This document shows positions 8,228 through 17,693 of a DNA stretch of 64,000 nucleotides, piece by piece; the first letter of the stretch is position 1, and every line of letters starts with the position of its first letter. The stretch covers positions 2,474,279 to 2,538,278 of the forward strand of contig NZ_CM001488.1 in NCBI RefSeq assembly GCF_000233695.2, read 5' to 3'. The DNA is from Desulfobacter postgatei 2ac9. GTDB taxonomy: Bacteria > Desulfobacterota > Desulfobacteria > Desulfobacterales > Desulfobacteraceae. Under the pieces are notes generated by a model, which saw nothing but the letters and a program-made list of their open reading frames with translations, was not told the origin of the DNA and searched no databases. The position numbers were made by a program, and so were the translations under genes.

Positions 8228-9071
8228 GGATCTCATCCTCGGTCACCGCTGTTATGCAGATATTATATTTATTTGCAAGGGCAATCATTTTTTCACGGTC
8301 AAATGAAATTGATTTCTCAGCTTCAAGCACAAGCATGTTTACGCCGGATCGGTGCATGGTTTCAATAGTGGTAGATCCGGATGCAGGCAGATCAAAGCGT
8401 AAATCCTGATGAGGTTTGGATAATTTTACAACGGTGGCCCCATTGCCCCGGCTCAGCCGTCCTCCCCGCTCTATGGTGGCGTCCGTGCCGTCAATGGCTT
8501 CTACAGCAAGAACGGTTCCATTGGAGATAACAAGGCACTGACCGATGTCTAGACAGCCTAAGGCTTTGGCAAGCTTCCAACCCTGCTGTATATCTTTTTT
8601 TTCCGCCCTGTCAGGTTTCCGCTTTGTCCAGCATCCTTTGGGACTGATAAGTTCAGGCAGAAGAAAGGTCGACGGCACCAGGGTAATGCCCTGCTTTTCC
8701 AGAAAGTCCGCAAAGGATGAAAGGATATTATCATCATGCGTCCCTGCTGTTTTGGCGATAAAGGCAAGGGCTTTGAAGTCCGGTCTGATATCTTTGAAAA
8801 TATTGGCCTTACTGATGGAGCCCATGAGCAGTGCCCTGGTGACACCATGGGATTTAAAATAACGGATCAATTTACTCAGCTGCCCAAGATAGAGCCATTC
8901 AAACCGGTGGGTCAGCTCGGCAAGCTGGGGATCGGTTTCACTGCGAAATCCTGCCCCGATCACTTGATATCCGTGTTCATGTGCCTTCCGGGTGAAAAGC
9001 AGCGGGAATTGGCCGCCGCCGGCAATCAGACCGATGTGAGAAGAACAACTATTGCCTTCGGGATCGTTCAT
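8220..9071 (-). CDS. lpxI: UDP-2,3-diacylglucosamine pyrophosphatase LpxI
   Basis: A 283-residue LpxI (DUF1009) protein, the enzyme that replaces LpxH in many bacteria and hydrolyses UDP-2,3-diacylglucosamine to lipid X. Recognised from IGLIAGGGQFPLLFTRKA at the start, LYLGQLSKLIRYFKSHG, GTHDDNILSSFADFLEKQG and the C-terminal AVEAIDGTDATIERGG block, then FDLPASGSTTIETMHRSGV. It lies in the correct pathway position between lpxA and lpxB, six bases after lpxA and overlapping lpxB by eight. Confidence 0.93.
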   Translation of the reverse strand: MNDPEGNSCSSHIGLIAGGGQFPLLFTRKAHEHGYQVIGAGFRSETDPQLAELTHRFEWLYLGQLSKLIRYFKSHGVTRALLMGSISKANIFKDIRPDFKALAFIAKTAGTHDDNILSSFADFLEKQGITLVPSTFLLPELISPKGCWTKRKPDRAEKKDIQQGWKLAKALGCLDIGQCLVISNGTVLAVEAIDGTDATIERGGRLSRGNGATVVKLSKPHQDLRFDLPASGSTTIETMHRSGVNMLVLEAEKSISFDREKMIALANKYNICITAVTEDEIHE

Positions 9072-9076
9072 GGCAA

Positions 9077-9856
9077 TTAACGTGTAATCCCCCGGTTGGA
9101 ATTTTTTATGAATTCTAAGAAAGATACGATCTCAGGGAGTTGTTCAACTTCTGCCTTGGTTCTCTCGACGGCCTGGGTCACTGTCAATCCGATCCGAAAA
9201 AATATCCGGTATGCTTTTTTCAACTGACGGATGACGGAGGGATCAAAATGATGGCGCTTGAGCCCCACATTATTAAGACCATGCAGGGTGGCCCTGTCAC
9301 CTGCGGCAATGACATAGGGCGGAATGTCTTTTACCACACCGGATTTACCGCCGATGTAGGCATAGTCCCCGATTTTAACAAACTGATGAATGGCCACAAG
9401 GCCGCCTACCGTGGCATAGTTTCCGATTTCAATGTGTCCTCCAAGGGTGGAGTTGTTGGCAAGAATGACACCTTTGCCGGTTTTGCAGTCATGGGCGATG
9501 TGGGTGTAAGCCATCAGATAATTTTCCTCACCGACCTGCGTAAGCCCGCCACCAACCCCCGTACCTCTGTTAATGGTGACAAATTCACGGATAATGGACC
9601 CCCTGCCAATGGTAAGATAGGTGGTCTCGCCATGAAATTTAAGGTCCTGGGGGGCGCCGCCGATGGAGGCATACTGAAAAATATTACAGTCCGGGCCTAT
9701 GGTAACATGGTCATCAATGGTGCAGTAAGGACCGATGGTTGTACCGGAGCCAATGGTTACATCGCCTTTGACAATGGTATAGGGGCCAATAGTGACATTT
9801 TCATCTATCCTGGCAGAGGAATCAATAATTGCCGTTGGGTGAATGGATTGAATCAT
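9077..9856 (-). CDS. lpxA: UDP-N-acetylglucosamine acyltransferase
   Basis: A 259-residue LpxA, the first enzyme of lipid A synthesis, which moves an R-3-hydroxyacyl chain from acyl-carrier protein to UDP-GlcNAc. The N-terminal 190 residues are hexapeptide repeats forming a left-handed beta helix (IHPTAIIDSSARIDENVTIG onward). The catalytic His lies in MAYTHIAHDCKTG, and GLVAIHQFVKIGDYAYIGG follows. The C-terminal helices include GLNNVGLKRHHFDP. The ATG overlaps the lpxD stop by four bases. In many Gram-negatives fabZ lies between lpxD and lpxA; here it does not. Confidence 0.96.
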   Translation of the reverse strand: MIQSIHPTAIIDSSARIDENVTIGPYTIVKGDVTIGSGTTIGPYCTIDDHVTIGPDCNIFQYASIGGAPQDLKFHGETTYLTIGRGSIIREFVTINRGTGVGGGLTQVGEENYLMAYTHIAHDCKTGKGVILANNSTLGGHIEIGNYATVGGLVAIHQFVKIGDYAYIGGKSGVVKDIPPYVIAAGDRATLHGLNNVGLKRHHFDPSVIRQLKKAYRIFFRIGLTVTQAVERTKAEVEQLPEIVSFLEFIKNSNRGITR

Positions 9857-10890
9857 GGTTGCTCCGTACTGCTGCTTTCGAGCTTTTTTACCCGTTTTTC
9901 AATGGAAAGCAGTCGTGTTCTTAAACTGGGCAGGCGGGGTATGATACGGGATACTTTGAGCCATATTTTATGGGGCATGTGGGGGATGCCTGAAACGACA
10001 TTGCCCGGGGGAACATCATCTGCAACGCCGGCATAAGGACCGATAATAGCGCCGTCTCCTATATTCAGGTGCCCGGAAATACCGGCTTTGCCTGCAATAA
10101 TAACATCTCGGCCGATGGTGGTACTCCCGGCAATACCCACCTGGGCGACGATCAGTGTATTATCTCCGATTTTAACATTGTGGGCGATATGGACCTGATT
10201 GTCCGTTTTAACCCCGTTGCCGATGCGGGTTATTCCTAAAGTACCCCTGTCAATGGTGTTGCAGGCACCGATTTCACAACAATCACCAATATGGACCCGC
10301 CCTGTATGTAACAGCTTGGCATGTGCGTGTCCGTCCTGGACAAATCCAAACCCGTCAGAGCCGATGACTGAATTGGGATGAATAATGGACTGTCTGCCGA
10401 TCCGTGTTTTATCTGCCAGGGTGACATTGGGGCTGATTCGGCAGGCATCGTCGATCCGGCACTGCTTTCCGATCACCGTATTGGCCATGATGTGGACATG
10501 ATTACCGATGGTGCTGCCCTGCCCTATACTGACATGTGCCTCAATGCATGTGCTATCACCAATAATGCAGTCATCTGCAATAACAGCCGAAGGGTGAATA
10601 AATTCCTTCAACGGCTCTGCAGGCATTAGATGCGCCACAATCTTAAAAAAAGCAAGTTTCGGATTATCGCTGTAAAGAAGTGTGATACCGGAAACCGCAG
10701 GGGCTTCGTTGGGAACAAGGATGATTCCCGCCTTTGTTTCGTTCAGCCGGGAAAAAAAAGAGTGATCCACCGCAAAAGTCAGATCCTTGGGCCCGGCATC
10801 GTCAAAGGAGGATACCCCGGAAATGGTTTTGCCCGGATCCCCATGTGTCCGGGCGTTGACCATCGCAGCTATTTGTTCTGCAGTAAGCAT
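9853..10890 (-). CDS. lpxD: UDP-3-O-(3-hydroxyacyl)glucosamine N-acyltransferase
   Basis: A 345-residue LpxD that adds the second hydroxyacyl chain, to the 2-amino group of UDP-3-O-acyl-glucosamine. The N-terminal uridine-binding domain includes GVSSFDDAGPKDLTFAVDHSF. Long hexapeptide repeats run from about residue 100 to 300, with the catalytic His in TDNQVHIAHNVKIGDNTLIV. The C-terminal helix (RTRLLSIEKRVKKLES) is typical of the trimer. It starts four bases after the skp stop. Order skp-lpxD-lpxA is as in other Proteobacteria except for the missing fabZ. Confidence 0.96.
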   Translation of the reverse strand: MLTAEQIAAMVNARTHGDPGKTISGVSSFDDAGPKDLTFAVDHSFFSRLNETKAGIILVPNEAPAVSGITLLYSDNPKLAFFKIVAHLMPAEPLKEFIHPSAVIADDCIIGDSTCIEAHVSIGQGSTIGNHVHIMANTVIGKQCRIDDACRISPNVTLADKTRIGRQSIIHPNSVIGSDGFGFVQDGHAHAKLLHTGRVHIGDCCEIGACNTIDRGTLGITRIGNGVKTDNQVHIAHNVKIGDNTLIVAQVGIAGSTTIGRDVIIAGKAGISGHLNIGDGAIIGPYAGVADDVPPGNVVSGIPHMPHKIWLKVSRIIPRLPSLRTRLLSIEKRVKKLESSSTEQP

Positions 10891-10893
10891 GAA

Positions 10894-11427
10894 TTATTTT
10901 TTCTTAGCGTAAATTGAATTGTATTCTTTGATTATCTCATCAGTGATATCCATCTTATCTGCAGCATAGATAACACCTGCCCTCTTTCTTTCAATGATCA
11001 CAATATACCCTTGTGCCTTTCCTATCTTGTTGGTGATGTCAAAGACATCTTTCTGTATTTGATTCACCCGTTTGTTTTGCATAATGTTCATTTCCTGGGT
11101 ATAGTCGGCATTCATCTTTTTCAGATCATCCGCTTTGTCCCGAAGTTCCCTTTGGCGCTCAAGTTTTTTTTCAGAGCTGAGCACAAGGGCTTCACGCTCT
11201 AACGCCGCTGACATATCTTGAAATTTTTTATCCTCGGCCTGAAGTTTTCCCTGAAGTTGTTCAAGTTTAGCCTTGAGGTCTTTCTGCATCACTTTGCCGG
11301 CACTTGATTCTTGTATTATTTTCTCAAAATTGACCACACCTATTTTAGTGGTATCAGCTGCAAACGCACTGCAGGTGAACATTGTGGCAATAATCAAAAC
11401 TGCCGGAAATAGAATTTTTTTTTTCAT
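10894..11427 (-). CDS. skp: Periplasmic chaperone Skp/OmpH
   Basis: A 177-residue protein with a signal peptide (KKKILFPAVLIIATMFTCSAFA, cleaved before ADTTK), then KIGVVNFEKIIQESSAGKVM, the OmpH family start, and a long charged coiled coil (residues about 50-140) that would form the arms of the trimeric chaperone. The C-terminal strand is VIIERKRAGVIYAADKMDIT. The family holds unfolded outer-membrane proteins in the periplasm and passes them to BamA, encoded 30 bases upstream. A TCGGAGGGATAC ribosome binding site precedes the ATG. Confidence 0.93.
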   Translation of the reverse strand: MKKKILFPAVLIIATMFTCSAFAADTTKIGVVNFEKIIQESSAGKVMQKDLKAKLEQLQGKLQAEDKKFQDMSAALEREALVLSSEKKLERQRELRDKADDLKKMNADYTQEMNIMQNKRVNQIQKDVFDITNKIGKAQGYIVIIERKRAGVIYAADKMDITDEIIKEYNSIYAKKK

Positions 11428-11457
11428 GTATCCCTCCGAAAATAAAATTTTAATTTT

Positions 11458-14094
11458 TTAAAAAAATGCACCAATTGAAAAATCAAACTGACCATCACCG
11501 GTACTCTTAACATCCTTACCATCTATAACAATACCATAGGCCAGTCTGATGGGCCCCATGGGAGAGTTCCATCTAAGCTCAAAGCCTGAACTGGAAAATT
11601 GATTGCCAAAATCAATATCTTCACCGTTGTTATATACATCGCCTCTGTCGTAGAAAAAGACACCGTAAACCGCCTGTTCCTCTACAATGGGGAACATCAT
11701 TTCAATATTGAACTGGAAATATTTTTCACCACCGACCTCAATGGAAGAGTTGTTTCTGGTACCGTTGATGTCCGTATCGTCAAACCCTCTGATGGAGTTG
11801 ATACCCCCAAGATAAAAGCGCTCCCAGTCAATGTCCGGATCCCCATTAGTCCTGTCATCAAGATAACCGCCCTTGGCGTAGATGCCAGCTGAAAATTTCC
11901 AGAACAAAGGAAAAAACAAAGCGGATTCACCAAGATATTTGGTAAAATCAATCTCACCACCTAAAAATTCACCGGCATATTCAATGGACAATTTGTGATA
12001 CATACCCTTCGTGGACAAAAAACTGTGGTTTCTTGAATCATAACTGGCATAAGGTGTAATACTGGAGGTAAGATAATTGCCTGCACTCACCGATGTATAA
12101 TCGGATTCCACATCTTCAATATCGAACTTCTCAATGTTGTAAATTAAACCAATGGTGGTGTAGTCCCAGAATCGGCGCGAGGCAGCGCGCAGGGTGAGGC
12201 CCATGGCGTCCTTTTCATAATAATCGTATTCGTTTTCAAATTTATAGATATCAAATCCGGCTGAAATAGCTCTGTCAAACAACCAGGGTTCAGTGAAGCC
12301 GATATTATACAACGCATTTTCGCCAGACATCCGAATGGTAAATTTACCTGTCTGCCCTTTTCCGAAAAGGTTACGCTCTTCAACGGAAACCTGACCGAAT
12401 GCCCCGTCATCACTTGAGAAACCGCCGCCGAATGAAAAATTTCCCGTGGGTTTTTCTTCAACGGTGATCTGAACGTCCCGTCTATTTTCTTCTTCGGTTT
12501 TAACCGGTTTGATGTCGATATTCTGAAAATAGTCTTTGAACACCAGGTTCCTGTTCGAACGTTGGATTTTTGCCATGCTGTAAAGACCTTGCTCATCAAT
12601 GGCAAGCTCTCTTCGGATGACTTTGTCTCTGGTTTTTTTATTACCGGTAATAATGATCCGGTTAAAGTAAACAAGCGAACCCTTATCAATGTCAAAGCTT
12701 ATATTTACAATTGCGTCCTCATCATTCTTATCTGCTCTTGGGGTGACCCTGACATTTGCATAACCCTGGTTGGCATAAAAATCATTCAGGGTAATCATAT
12801 CCTTGCGAATAAGTTCCCTGTTATACAATTCAGATTTTTGGGAAACCAGAAGCGCTAAAAGCTCTTCTTCGGTGGTAAGAATATCCCCTGTAACATGAAC
12901 CACACCATTTTTATATTGTTCACCCTCATCAATTCTAAACTGAATGGTAATCTCTTCTGTTCCCATATTCACTACGGGATCGGATACCTTGACATTGATA
13001 AATCCGTTGTTGTTATAAAAAGATTCTATGCGAAGCACATCATTGTCAAGTTCTGTTTCGTTGAGTTCTCCCGAAGATGTTATAAATGACCAGAATCCCT
13101 TTTCCTTGATCTTCATCTCATCTTTGATATCATCATCGTCGAAATATTTATTACCCTCAAATTCAATTTTAGTAATTTTTACTTTTTCACCTTCGTCGAT
13201 TTTGAAAATAATATCCGCCTGGTGATTTTTCAATGGTTTGACCTCATATGAAATCCCGCAGTTATAATAATTTTTTTCATAATAGAGGCGTTTAAGTTTA
13301 TCCACATCAGTATTCAGCTTATATGCATTGAGAATGGACCCGGTTGACGTTCCTATGACTTCAAATAACTCTTGTTCTTCATAAACATGATTATTTTCAA
13401 AGCGAATATTACGGACACTGGGTTTTTCCCGGACTTCAAAAATAACCTCAACCCCCTTATCCATGTTCTCTTTTTTGATGACCACATCATCAAAATACCC
13501 CATTTTATACACGCTGCTCAGATCATTGCCTAACGTAGTAGGATTTAGAAGATCGCCTTTTCGGGATGAGATGACCCTCTGGATGGCATCTGCATCAACA
13601 CGCACATTGCCTTTGATGGTAATAGCCGAAATGATTTTCTGCTGAAACAGTTCGCCGATAATATCTTTTTCCAGAGAGGTCATACCGGCATACAAGTCCG
13701 ATAGGCTTGGTGATTGTGAGAAAAAGGTTAAGGGTGCCTGTTTCTTGTGCACATTGTGCATCTGCGCATCAATGCTCACAGCCTGTCCGGCTATAAAAAT
13801 GTCACCGGTAAGGATCCAGTCAACACCTAAACGGACACCCTCCTGACGAAATTGCTCATAGTTCCAGTCCGTTGTATCAACAAAAACATTTCTAACCACT
13901 ACGGTCGCGCCGTCTTTTTCAAATTTTTCCTTCAACATTTTCGACAGGGCCGGCGCAATTTTTTCATCAGACTGTTTTGCCTGGACATGAAAGGGAAATA
14001 ATGCCACTGCGACGCGCTCCTCGGCAGACAAAAGGCCTGTTCCCCAAAGGCAGAACACCGTCGCGAGTAATACACTGAACTTAATATGTTTCAT
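11458..14094 (-). CDS. bamA: Outer-membrane protein assembly factor BamA with extra N-terminal domain
   Basis: An 878-residue BamA, the core of the machine that folds beta-barrel proteins into the outer membrane. A signal peptide (about residues 1-24, ending LLSA) is followed by an additional domain of about 135 residues (VAVALFPFHVQAKQ, LGVDWILTGDIFIAGQAVSI) resembling TolB-N or CsgG-like folds. Five POTRA repeats start near ISAITIKGNVRVDADAIQRV, and the C-terminal 16-strand barrel has the conserved IRGF motif in GINSIRGFDD. The last residue is Phe, as outer-membrane barrels need. Normal BamA is about 750-810 residues, so the extra domain explains the length. Confidence 0.95.
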   Translation of the reverse strand: MKHIKFSVLLATVFCLWGTGLLSAEERVAVALFPFHVQAKQSDEKIAPALSKMLKEKFEKDGATVVVRNVFVDTTDWNYEQFRQEGVRLGVDWILTGDIFIAGQAVSIDAQMHNVHKKQAPLTFFSQSPSLSDLYAGMTSLEKDIIGELFQQKIISAITIKGNVRVDADAIQRVISSRKGDLLNPTTLGNDLSSVYKMGYFDDVVIKKENMDKGVEVIFEVREKPSVRNIRFENNHVYEEQELFEVIGTSTGSILNAYKLNTDVDKLKRLYYEKNYYNCGISYEVKPLKNHQADIIFKIDEGEKVKITKIEFEGNKYFDDDDIKDEMKIKEKGFWSFITSSGELNETELDNDVLRIESFYNNNGFINVKVSDPVVNMGTEEITIQFRIDEGEQYKNGVVHVTGDILTTEEELLALLVSQKSELYNRELIRKDMITLNDFYANQGYANVRVTPRADKNDEDAIVNISFDIDKGSLVYFNRIIITGNKKTRDKVIRRELAIDEQGLYSMAKIQRSNRNLVFKDYFQNIDIKPVKTEEENRRDVQITVEEKPTGNFSFGGGFSSDDGAFGQVSVEERNLFGKGQTGKFTIRMSGENALYNIGFTEPWLFDRAISAGFDIYKFENEYDYYEKDAMGLTLRAASRRFWDYTTIGLIYNIEKFDIEDVESDYTSVSAGNYLTSSITPYASYDSRNHSFLSTKGMYHKLSIEYAGEFLGGEIDFTKYLGESALFFPLFWKFSAGIYAKGGYLDDRTNGDPDIDWERFYLGGINSIRGFDDTDINGTRNNSSIEVGGEKYFQFNIEMMFPIVEEQAVYGVFFYDRGDVYNNGEDIDFGNQFSSSGFELRWNSPMGPIRLAYGIVIDGKDVKSTGDGQFDFSIGAFF

Positions 14095-14127
14095 GATTGA
14101 TCCTAAGTAACTTATTTAACTTAATTA

Positions 14128-14817
14128 TTACTTTAACACCGGTACGATTTTCCCGTCTTTCAACGTTAGCCTTCTTTTCATTAAACCGGCCAGATCTGAA
14201 TTGTGGGTGACCACGATAATAGTCATTCCCATTTCCTGGTTAAGTTCTTTCAAGAGTTGGTGAACCGCACTGCTGTTCTTTTGATCCAGATTGCCGGTGG
14301 GCTCATCAGCGAGCAGCAGGGCCGGTCCCATGACGAGTGCCCTGGCAATGGCTACCCGCTGTTGCTCACCGCCGGACAGATCTTCCACCCTGTATTCGAT
14401 TCGGGAACCAAGTTGTACCCTTTCAAGCATATTTACTGCATGTTTTTCAATAGTTTTTTTAGATTTACCACCTATCAGCCCAGGCAGCATCACATTTTCA
14501 ACGGCTGTAAATCCCTTGAGCAAATAGTGAAATTGAAAAACAAAACCAATATTTTTGTTTCTAAAGGCAGCAAGCTTTTCATCATTGTACCCCAGGATAT
14601 CTTCACCGCTGAAGAACTGGCGCCCCTCATCAGGCTTGTCAAGGGTGCCGATGATGTTAAGCAGAGTGGATTTTCCAATACCTGAAGCCCCGACGATGGC
14701 AATGGTCTCCCCCTGTTGTATGGATATATCTGCCTTGTGCAGAATGTCCAGCGCAGCTGTTTTGGATACAAAAGACCGTGAAACCCCATGCAGTTGAATC
14801 AACGGCGGATCACCCAT
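14128..14817 (-). CDS. lolD: Lipoprotein-releasing ABC transporter ATPase LolD
   Basis: A 229-residue ABC ATPase of the MacB/LolD group: Walker A GASGIGKSTLLN (about residues 43-54), Q-loop VFQFHYLLKGFTAVENVMLPG, the LolD-type signature LSGGEQQRVAIARAL, Walker B LLLADEPTGNLD and the switch His in IIVVTHNSDLA. It powers transfer of lipoproteins from the inner membrane to LolA. Its start overlaps the lolC stop by eight bases, so the pair is translationally coupled. Confidence 0.93.
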   Translation of the reverse strand: MGDPPLIQLHGVSRSFVSKTAALDILHKADISIQQGETIAIVGASGIGKSTLLNIIGTLDKPDEGRQFFSGEDILGYNDEKLAAFRNKNIGFVFQFHYLLKGFTAVENVMLPGLIGGKSKKTIEKHAVNMLERVQLGSRIEYRVEDLSGGEQQRVAIARALVMGPALLLADEPTGNLDQKNSSAVHQLLKELNQEMGMTIIVVTHNSDLAGLMKRRLTLKDGKIVPVLK

Positions 14818-16033
14818 ATCTTATAGCCTCCACCGGATTCATTCGCGACGCCTTATAAGAGGGATACAGGGTGGACAGAAAACAAATCAGTAGGGCGGAG
14901 ACAGCGGTTAAAATGACATCCGAATATTCAAGCTGAACCGGGAGTGTGGAAAAAGGATATGCCTCAGGCAGCTTGATAAATTCGTACCGTTTAAGGATGT
15001 AACAAATAACCACCCCGAGCGTTGTTCCAATACCCGTGCCGATTATGCCGATAATCATCCCTTTTATGATAAAAATACGGCGGATCATGGAATTTGTGGC
15101 ACCCATTGCTTTTAATACGGCAATATCACGGGTTTTTTCCATAACCATCATGATTAGTGCAGAAGCAATATTAAACGCCGCCACAAGGATAATCAGCGTT
15201 AAAATGACAAACATGGCGGTTTTTTCAAGTTTAAGCGCTGAAAAAAGACTGTGGTTGATATCCATCCAGTTGCGCAGGTAATACGGATAGTTAATGAATC
15301 CAAGTTCGTCTTGGCTTAAATCTTTTACCTTGAAGATCTGATCGGTCCAGATGCCGAAAGCGGAAATTTTACCTTTGGCAGACACAAGGGCCTGAACCTG
15401 ATCCAGCCGGGCGTAGGCCAGACTGGAATCGTATTCCGACATGCCGGATTTAAAGGTGCCGGTGACCACAAACTGCTTCATGGAGGGAATCTGCCCCATG
15501 GGCGAGATAATGCCCGATGTTGACATAAGGATCACACGGTCTCCTTGAGCCACCCGAACGGCATCGGCCAGCGACTGGCCAAGAATAATACCGGGAAGAC
15601 CTTTTGTAATCGTTGCCTGGTTCAATGCGTGATCAAGGGCTTCGGGCGTGTATCCTTTGATCAGTGCAGCCCCTTTTTCCGGTTCAATACCTCTGATAAT
15701 AATACCGGAAAAAGAGTCGGCCGTGCGTATCATTGCCTGGCCAAATAAAATGGGAGAGACGGCTGTGACCCCGGGGGTCTGCCTGAGCGTATCCTCCATA
15801 TCCGGATCAGGGCTAAAATGGCCGGAATAATTCATGATTAGAACATGGGGCTCCAATCCAAGAATTCTCTTTCTAAATTCTGTTTCAGATCCGCTCATGA
15901 CGGCAATAACCACCACCAATGCCATCACGCCGAGAAGGACACCGGCCACGGACAAAAGAGTGATCAGGGAAATAAATCCCTCCTTGCGTTTAGCCCGCAG
16001 ATATTTTCCGGCTATAAAAAATTCTGCCCCCAC
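14810..16033 (-). CDS. lolC: Lipoprotein-releasing ABC transporter permease LolC/LolE
   Basis: A 407-residue permease with four membrane helices: one near the start (EGFISLITLLSVAGVLLGVMALVVVIAV) and three in the C-terminal FtsX domain (TAMFVILTLIILVAAFNIASAL, then two near the end). A periplasmic MacB-core domain lies between. The motif KTRDIAVLKAMGATNSMIRRIFI is the coupling helix that meets LolD. Only one permease gene is present, as in bacteria using a single LolC/E-type (LolF) homodimer. It is followed by lolD with an overlap and lies ten bases after lysS. Confidence 0.92.
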   Translation of the reverse strand: MGAEFFIAGKYLRAKRKEGFISLITLLSVAGVLLGVMALVVVIAVMSGSETEFRKRILGLEPHVLIMNYSGHFSPDPDMEDTLRQTPGVTAVSPILFGQAMIRTADSFSGIIIRGIEPEKGAALIKGYTPEALDHALNQATITKGLPGIILGQSLADAVRVAQGDRVILMSTSGIISPMGQIPSMKQFVVTGTFKSGMSEYDSSLAYARLDQVQALVSAKGKISAFGIWTDQIFKVKDLSQDELGFINYPYYLRNWMDINHSLFSALKLEKTAMFVILTLIILVAAFNIASALIMMVMEKTRDIAVLKAMGATNSMIRRIFIIKGMIIGIIGTGIGTTLGVVICYILKRYEFIKLPEAYPFSTLPVQLEYSDVILTAVSALLICFLSTLYPSYKASRMNPVEAIRYG

Positions 16034-16042
16034 AGATACCTT

Positions 16043-17521
16043 TTATTGATTTTTCATATGTGGAAAAAGAATCACCTCGCGTATGGAGGCAGCATCTGTA
16101 AGCAGCATGACAAGACGGTCAATACCGATCCCCTCGCCTGCTGTAGGCGGCATTCCGTATTCCAGGGCTTCGACATACTCCGTATCCATGATATGGGCTT
16201 CATCATTGCCCTCATCACGCTGACGCACCTGCATAATAAAACGGTTATACTGATCTTCAGGGTCATTGATTTCAGAAAATCCGTTGGCAATTTCCCTTCC
16301 GGCAATGAACAATTCAAACCGGTCCGTAAGTTCCGGATCAGCTTCGCTTTTCCTTGACAGAGGAGAGACTTCGACCGGATATCCGGTAATGAACGTGGGC
16401 TGGATCAGCTTGGGCTCCACAAGTGCATCAAAAAGCTTGGTCATCACTTTGCCGTGACGATCCTTTTTGGCGATTTGAATATTTTCCTTTTCAGCATGTG
16501 CAAGCAAGGCCTGGGTATCATTGACAATGGCCGGATCAACGCCTCCGATTTCAGATAAGGAGTCTATCATGGAGATGCGTTTCCAGCCCTTGGCAAAATC
16601 AATGGTAAGCCCCTGGTATTCAATGCGGGTGTCCCCGGAAATCTGGGTGACAATGTCGCAAAACATCTCTTCGGTCAGGTTCATCAGATCTTCATAAGTG
16701 GCATAGGCCTGATAGAACTCGACCATGGTGAATTCCGGATTATGCCGGGTGGAGACCCCTTCATTTCTGAAATTCCGGTTAATTTCAAAGACCTTTTCAA
16801 ATCCGCCCACCACCAGTCGTTTCAGGTACAATTCCGGGGCAATACGCAGGTAAAGTTCCATGCCCAGGGCATTGTGCCAGGTTTTAAAAGGAGTAGCTTC
16901 GGCACCGCCGGGCAATGTCTGCATCATGGGTGTTTCCACCTCCATGAATCCGTTTTCATCAAAAAAACGTCTCATGGCAGCCACAATGGCACTTCGTTTT
17001 TTAAAAATCTGCCGGGTATTTTCATTCATGATCAGATCAAGGTACCGCTGGCGATATCTTTTTTCAGGATCCTTGATGCCGTGAAATTTTTCAGGCAGCG
17101 GCCTTACGGATTTGGATAAAAGCCTAAAGCTTTCAGCAAGCAGGGTCCATTCACCGGTTCTTGTCTGGAACAAAGGCCCCTCAACACCGATGAAATCACC
17201 AATATCCAGCTTTTTAAACAAAGCATATATATCATCTCCCACCTTGTTTTTCTGAATATATACCTGCATCTGCTCACCAGCATCCTGAAACCGGACAAAT
17301 GAGGATTTCCCCATTTTATTAATGGCCATCATACGGCCCGCCAGGCAGAATTTGCGGCCATTCTCGCCCAGGGTTTCCGCATTTTGTTCTATAATGTCCT
17401 TTACTTCACAAACCCTATGATCCGGTTTGAAATCATTGGGATAAAGGCTTATGCCTTCGGTTTTCAGCTCGTTTATCTTTTCTTTGCGAATATCAAGAAG
17501 GTTGCTTGTTTTGTTATCCAT
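16043..17521 (-). CDS. lysS: Lysyl-tRNA synthetase, class II
   Basis: A 492-residue LysRS that charges tRNA-Lys. The N-terminal OB-fold anticodon domain (about residues 50-150) holds LAGRMMAINKMGKSSFVRFQ. The class II catalytic core has motif 1 in RYLDLIMN and FFDENGFMEVETPMMQ, motif 2 FEINRNFRNEGVSTRHNPEFT, and motif 3 GIGIDRLVMLL near the C-terminus. Length is normal. It is the first gene of the envelope operon and sits 114 bases after a good sigma70-like promoter. Confidence 0.96.
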   Translation of the reverse strand: MDNKTSNLLDIRKEKINELKTEGISLYPNDFKPDHRVCEVKDIIEQNAETLGENGRKFCLAGRMMAINKMGKSSFVRFQDAGEQMQVYIQKNKVGDDIYALFKKLDIGDFIGVEGPLFQTRTGEWTLLAESFRLLSKSVRPLPEKFHGIKDPEKRYRQRYLDLIMNENTRQIFKKRSAIVAAMRRFFDENGFMEVETPMMQTLPGGAEATPFKTWHNALGMELYLRIAPELYLKRLVVGGFEKVFEINRNFRNEGVSTRHNPEFTMVEFYQAYATYEDLMNLTEEMFCDIVTQISGDTRIEYQGLTIDFAKGWKRISMIDSLSEIGGVDPAIVNDTQALLAHAEKENIQIAKKDRHGKVMTKLFDALVEPKLIQPTFITGYPVEVSPLSRKSEADPELTDRFELFIAGREIANGFSEINDPEDQYNRFIMQVRQRDEGNDEAHIMDTEYVEALEYGMPPTAGEGIGIDRLVMLLTDAASIREVILFPHMKNQ

Positions 17522-17634
17522 AAAAATAGCTGCTTTCGTTTATATTTAGGCTCCGGATTTATAAATAAAAAGGGGCCGCTTCGTTTTGATTTAAAACTTT
17601 AAGGCACAGTAAACCCCATGAATAAAAACATGGT

Positions 17635-17663
17635 AAAATAGCGTTTTTGTATAGCCTTGTCAA
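17635..17663 (-). promoter_or_regulatory. Sigma70-type promoter of the lysS-lpxB-corC operon
   Basis: On the minus strand TTGACA (17658-17663) is separated by 17 bases from TATTTT (17635-17640). This is a near-consensus sigma70 pair oriented toward lysS, with a leader of roughly 105 bases. The following nine genes have small gaps or overlaps, so this could be the main promoter for the whole envelope operon. Seen by eye only; no start site data. Confidence 0.6.
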
Positions 17664-17693
17664 TGATGGCACGAAAGGGAAAAAGAATCACAT

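Noticed and set aside
9140-10036. Long open frame (298 codons) on the plus strand
   Set aside because: It is antisense to lpxA and the end of lpxD; hexapeptide-repeat genes often leave the opposite strand open.
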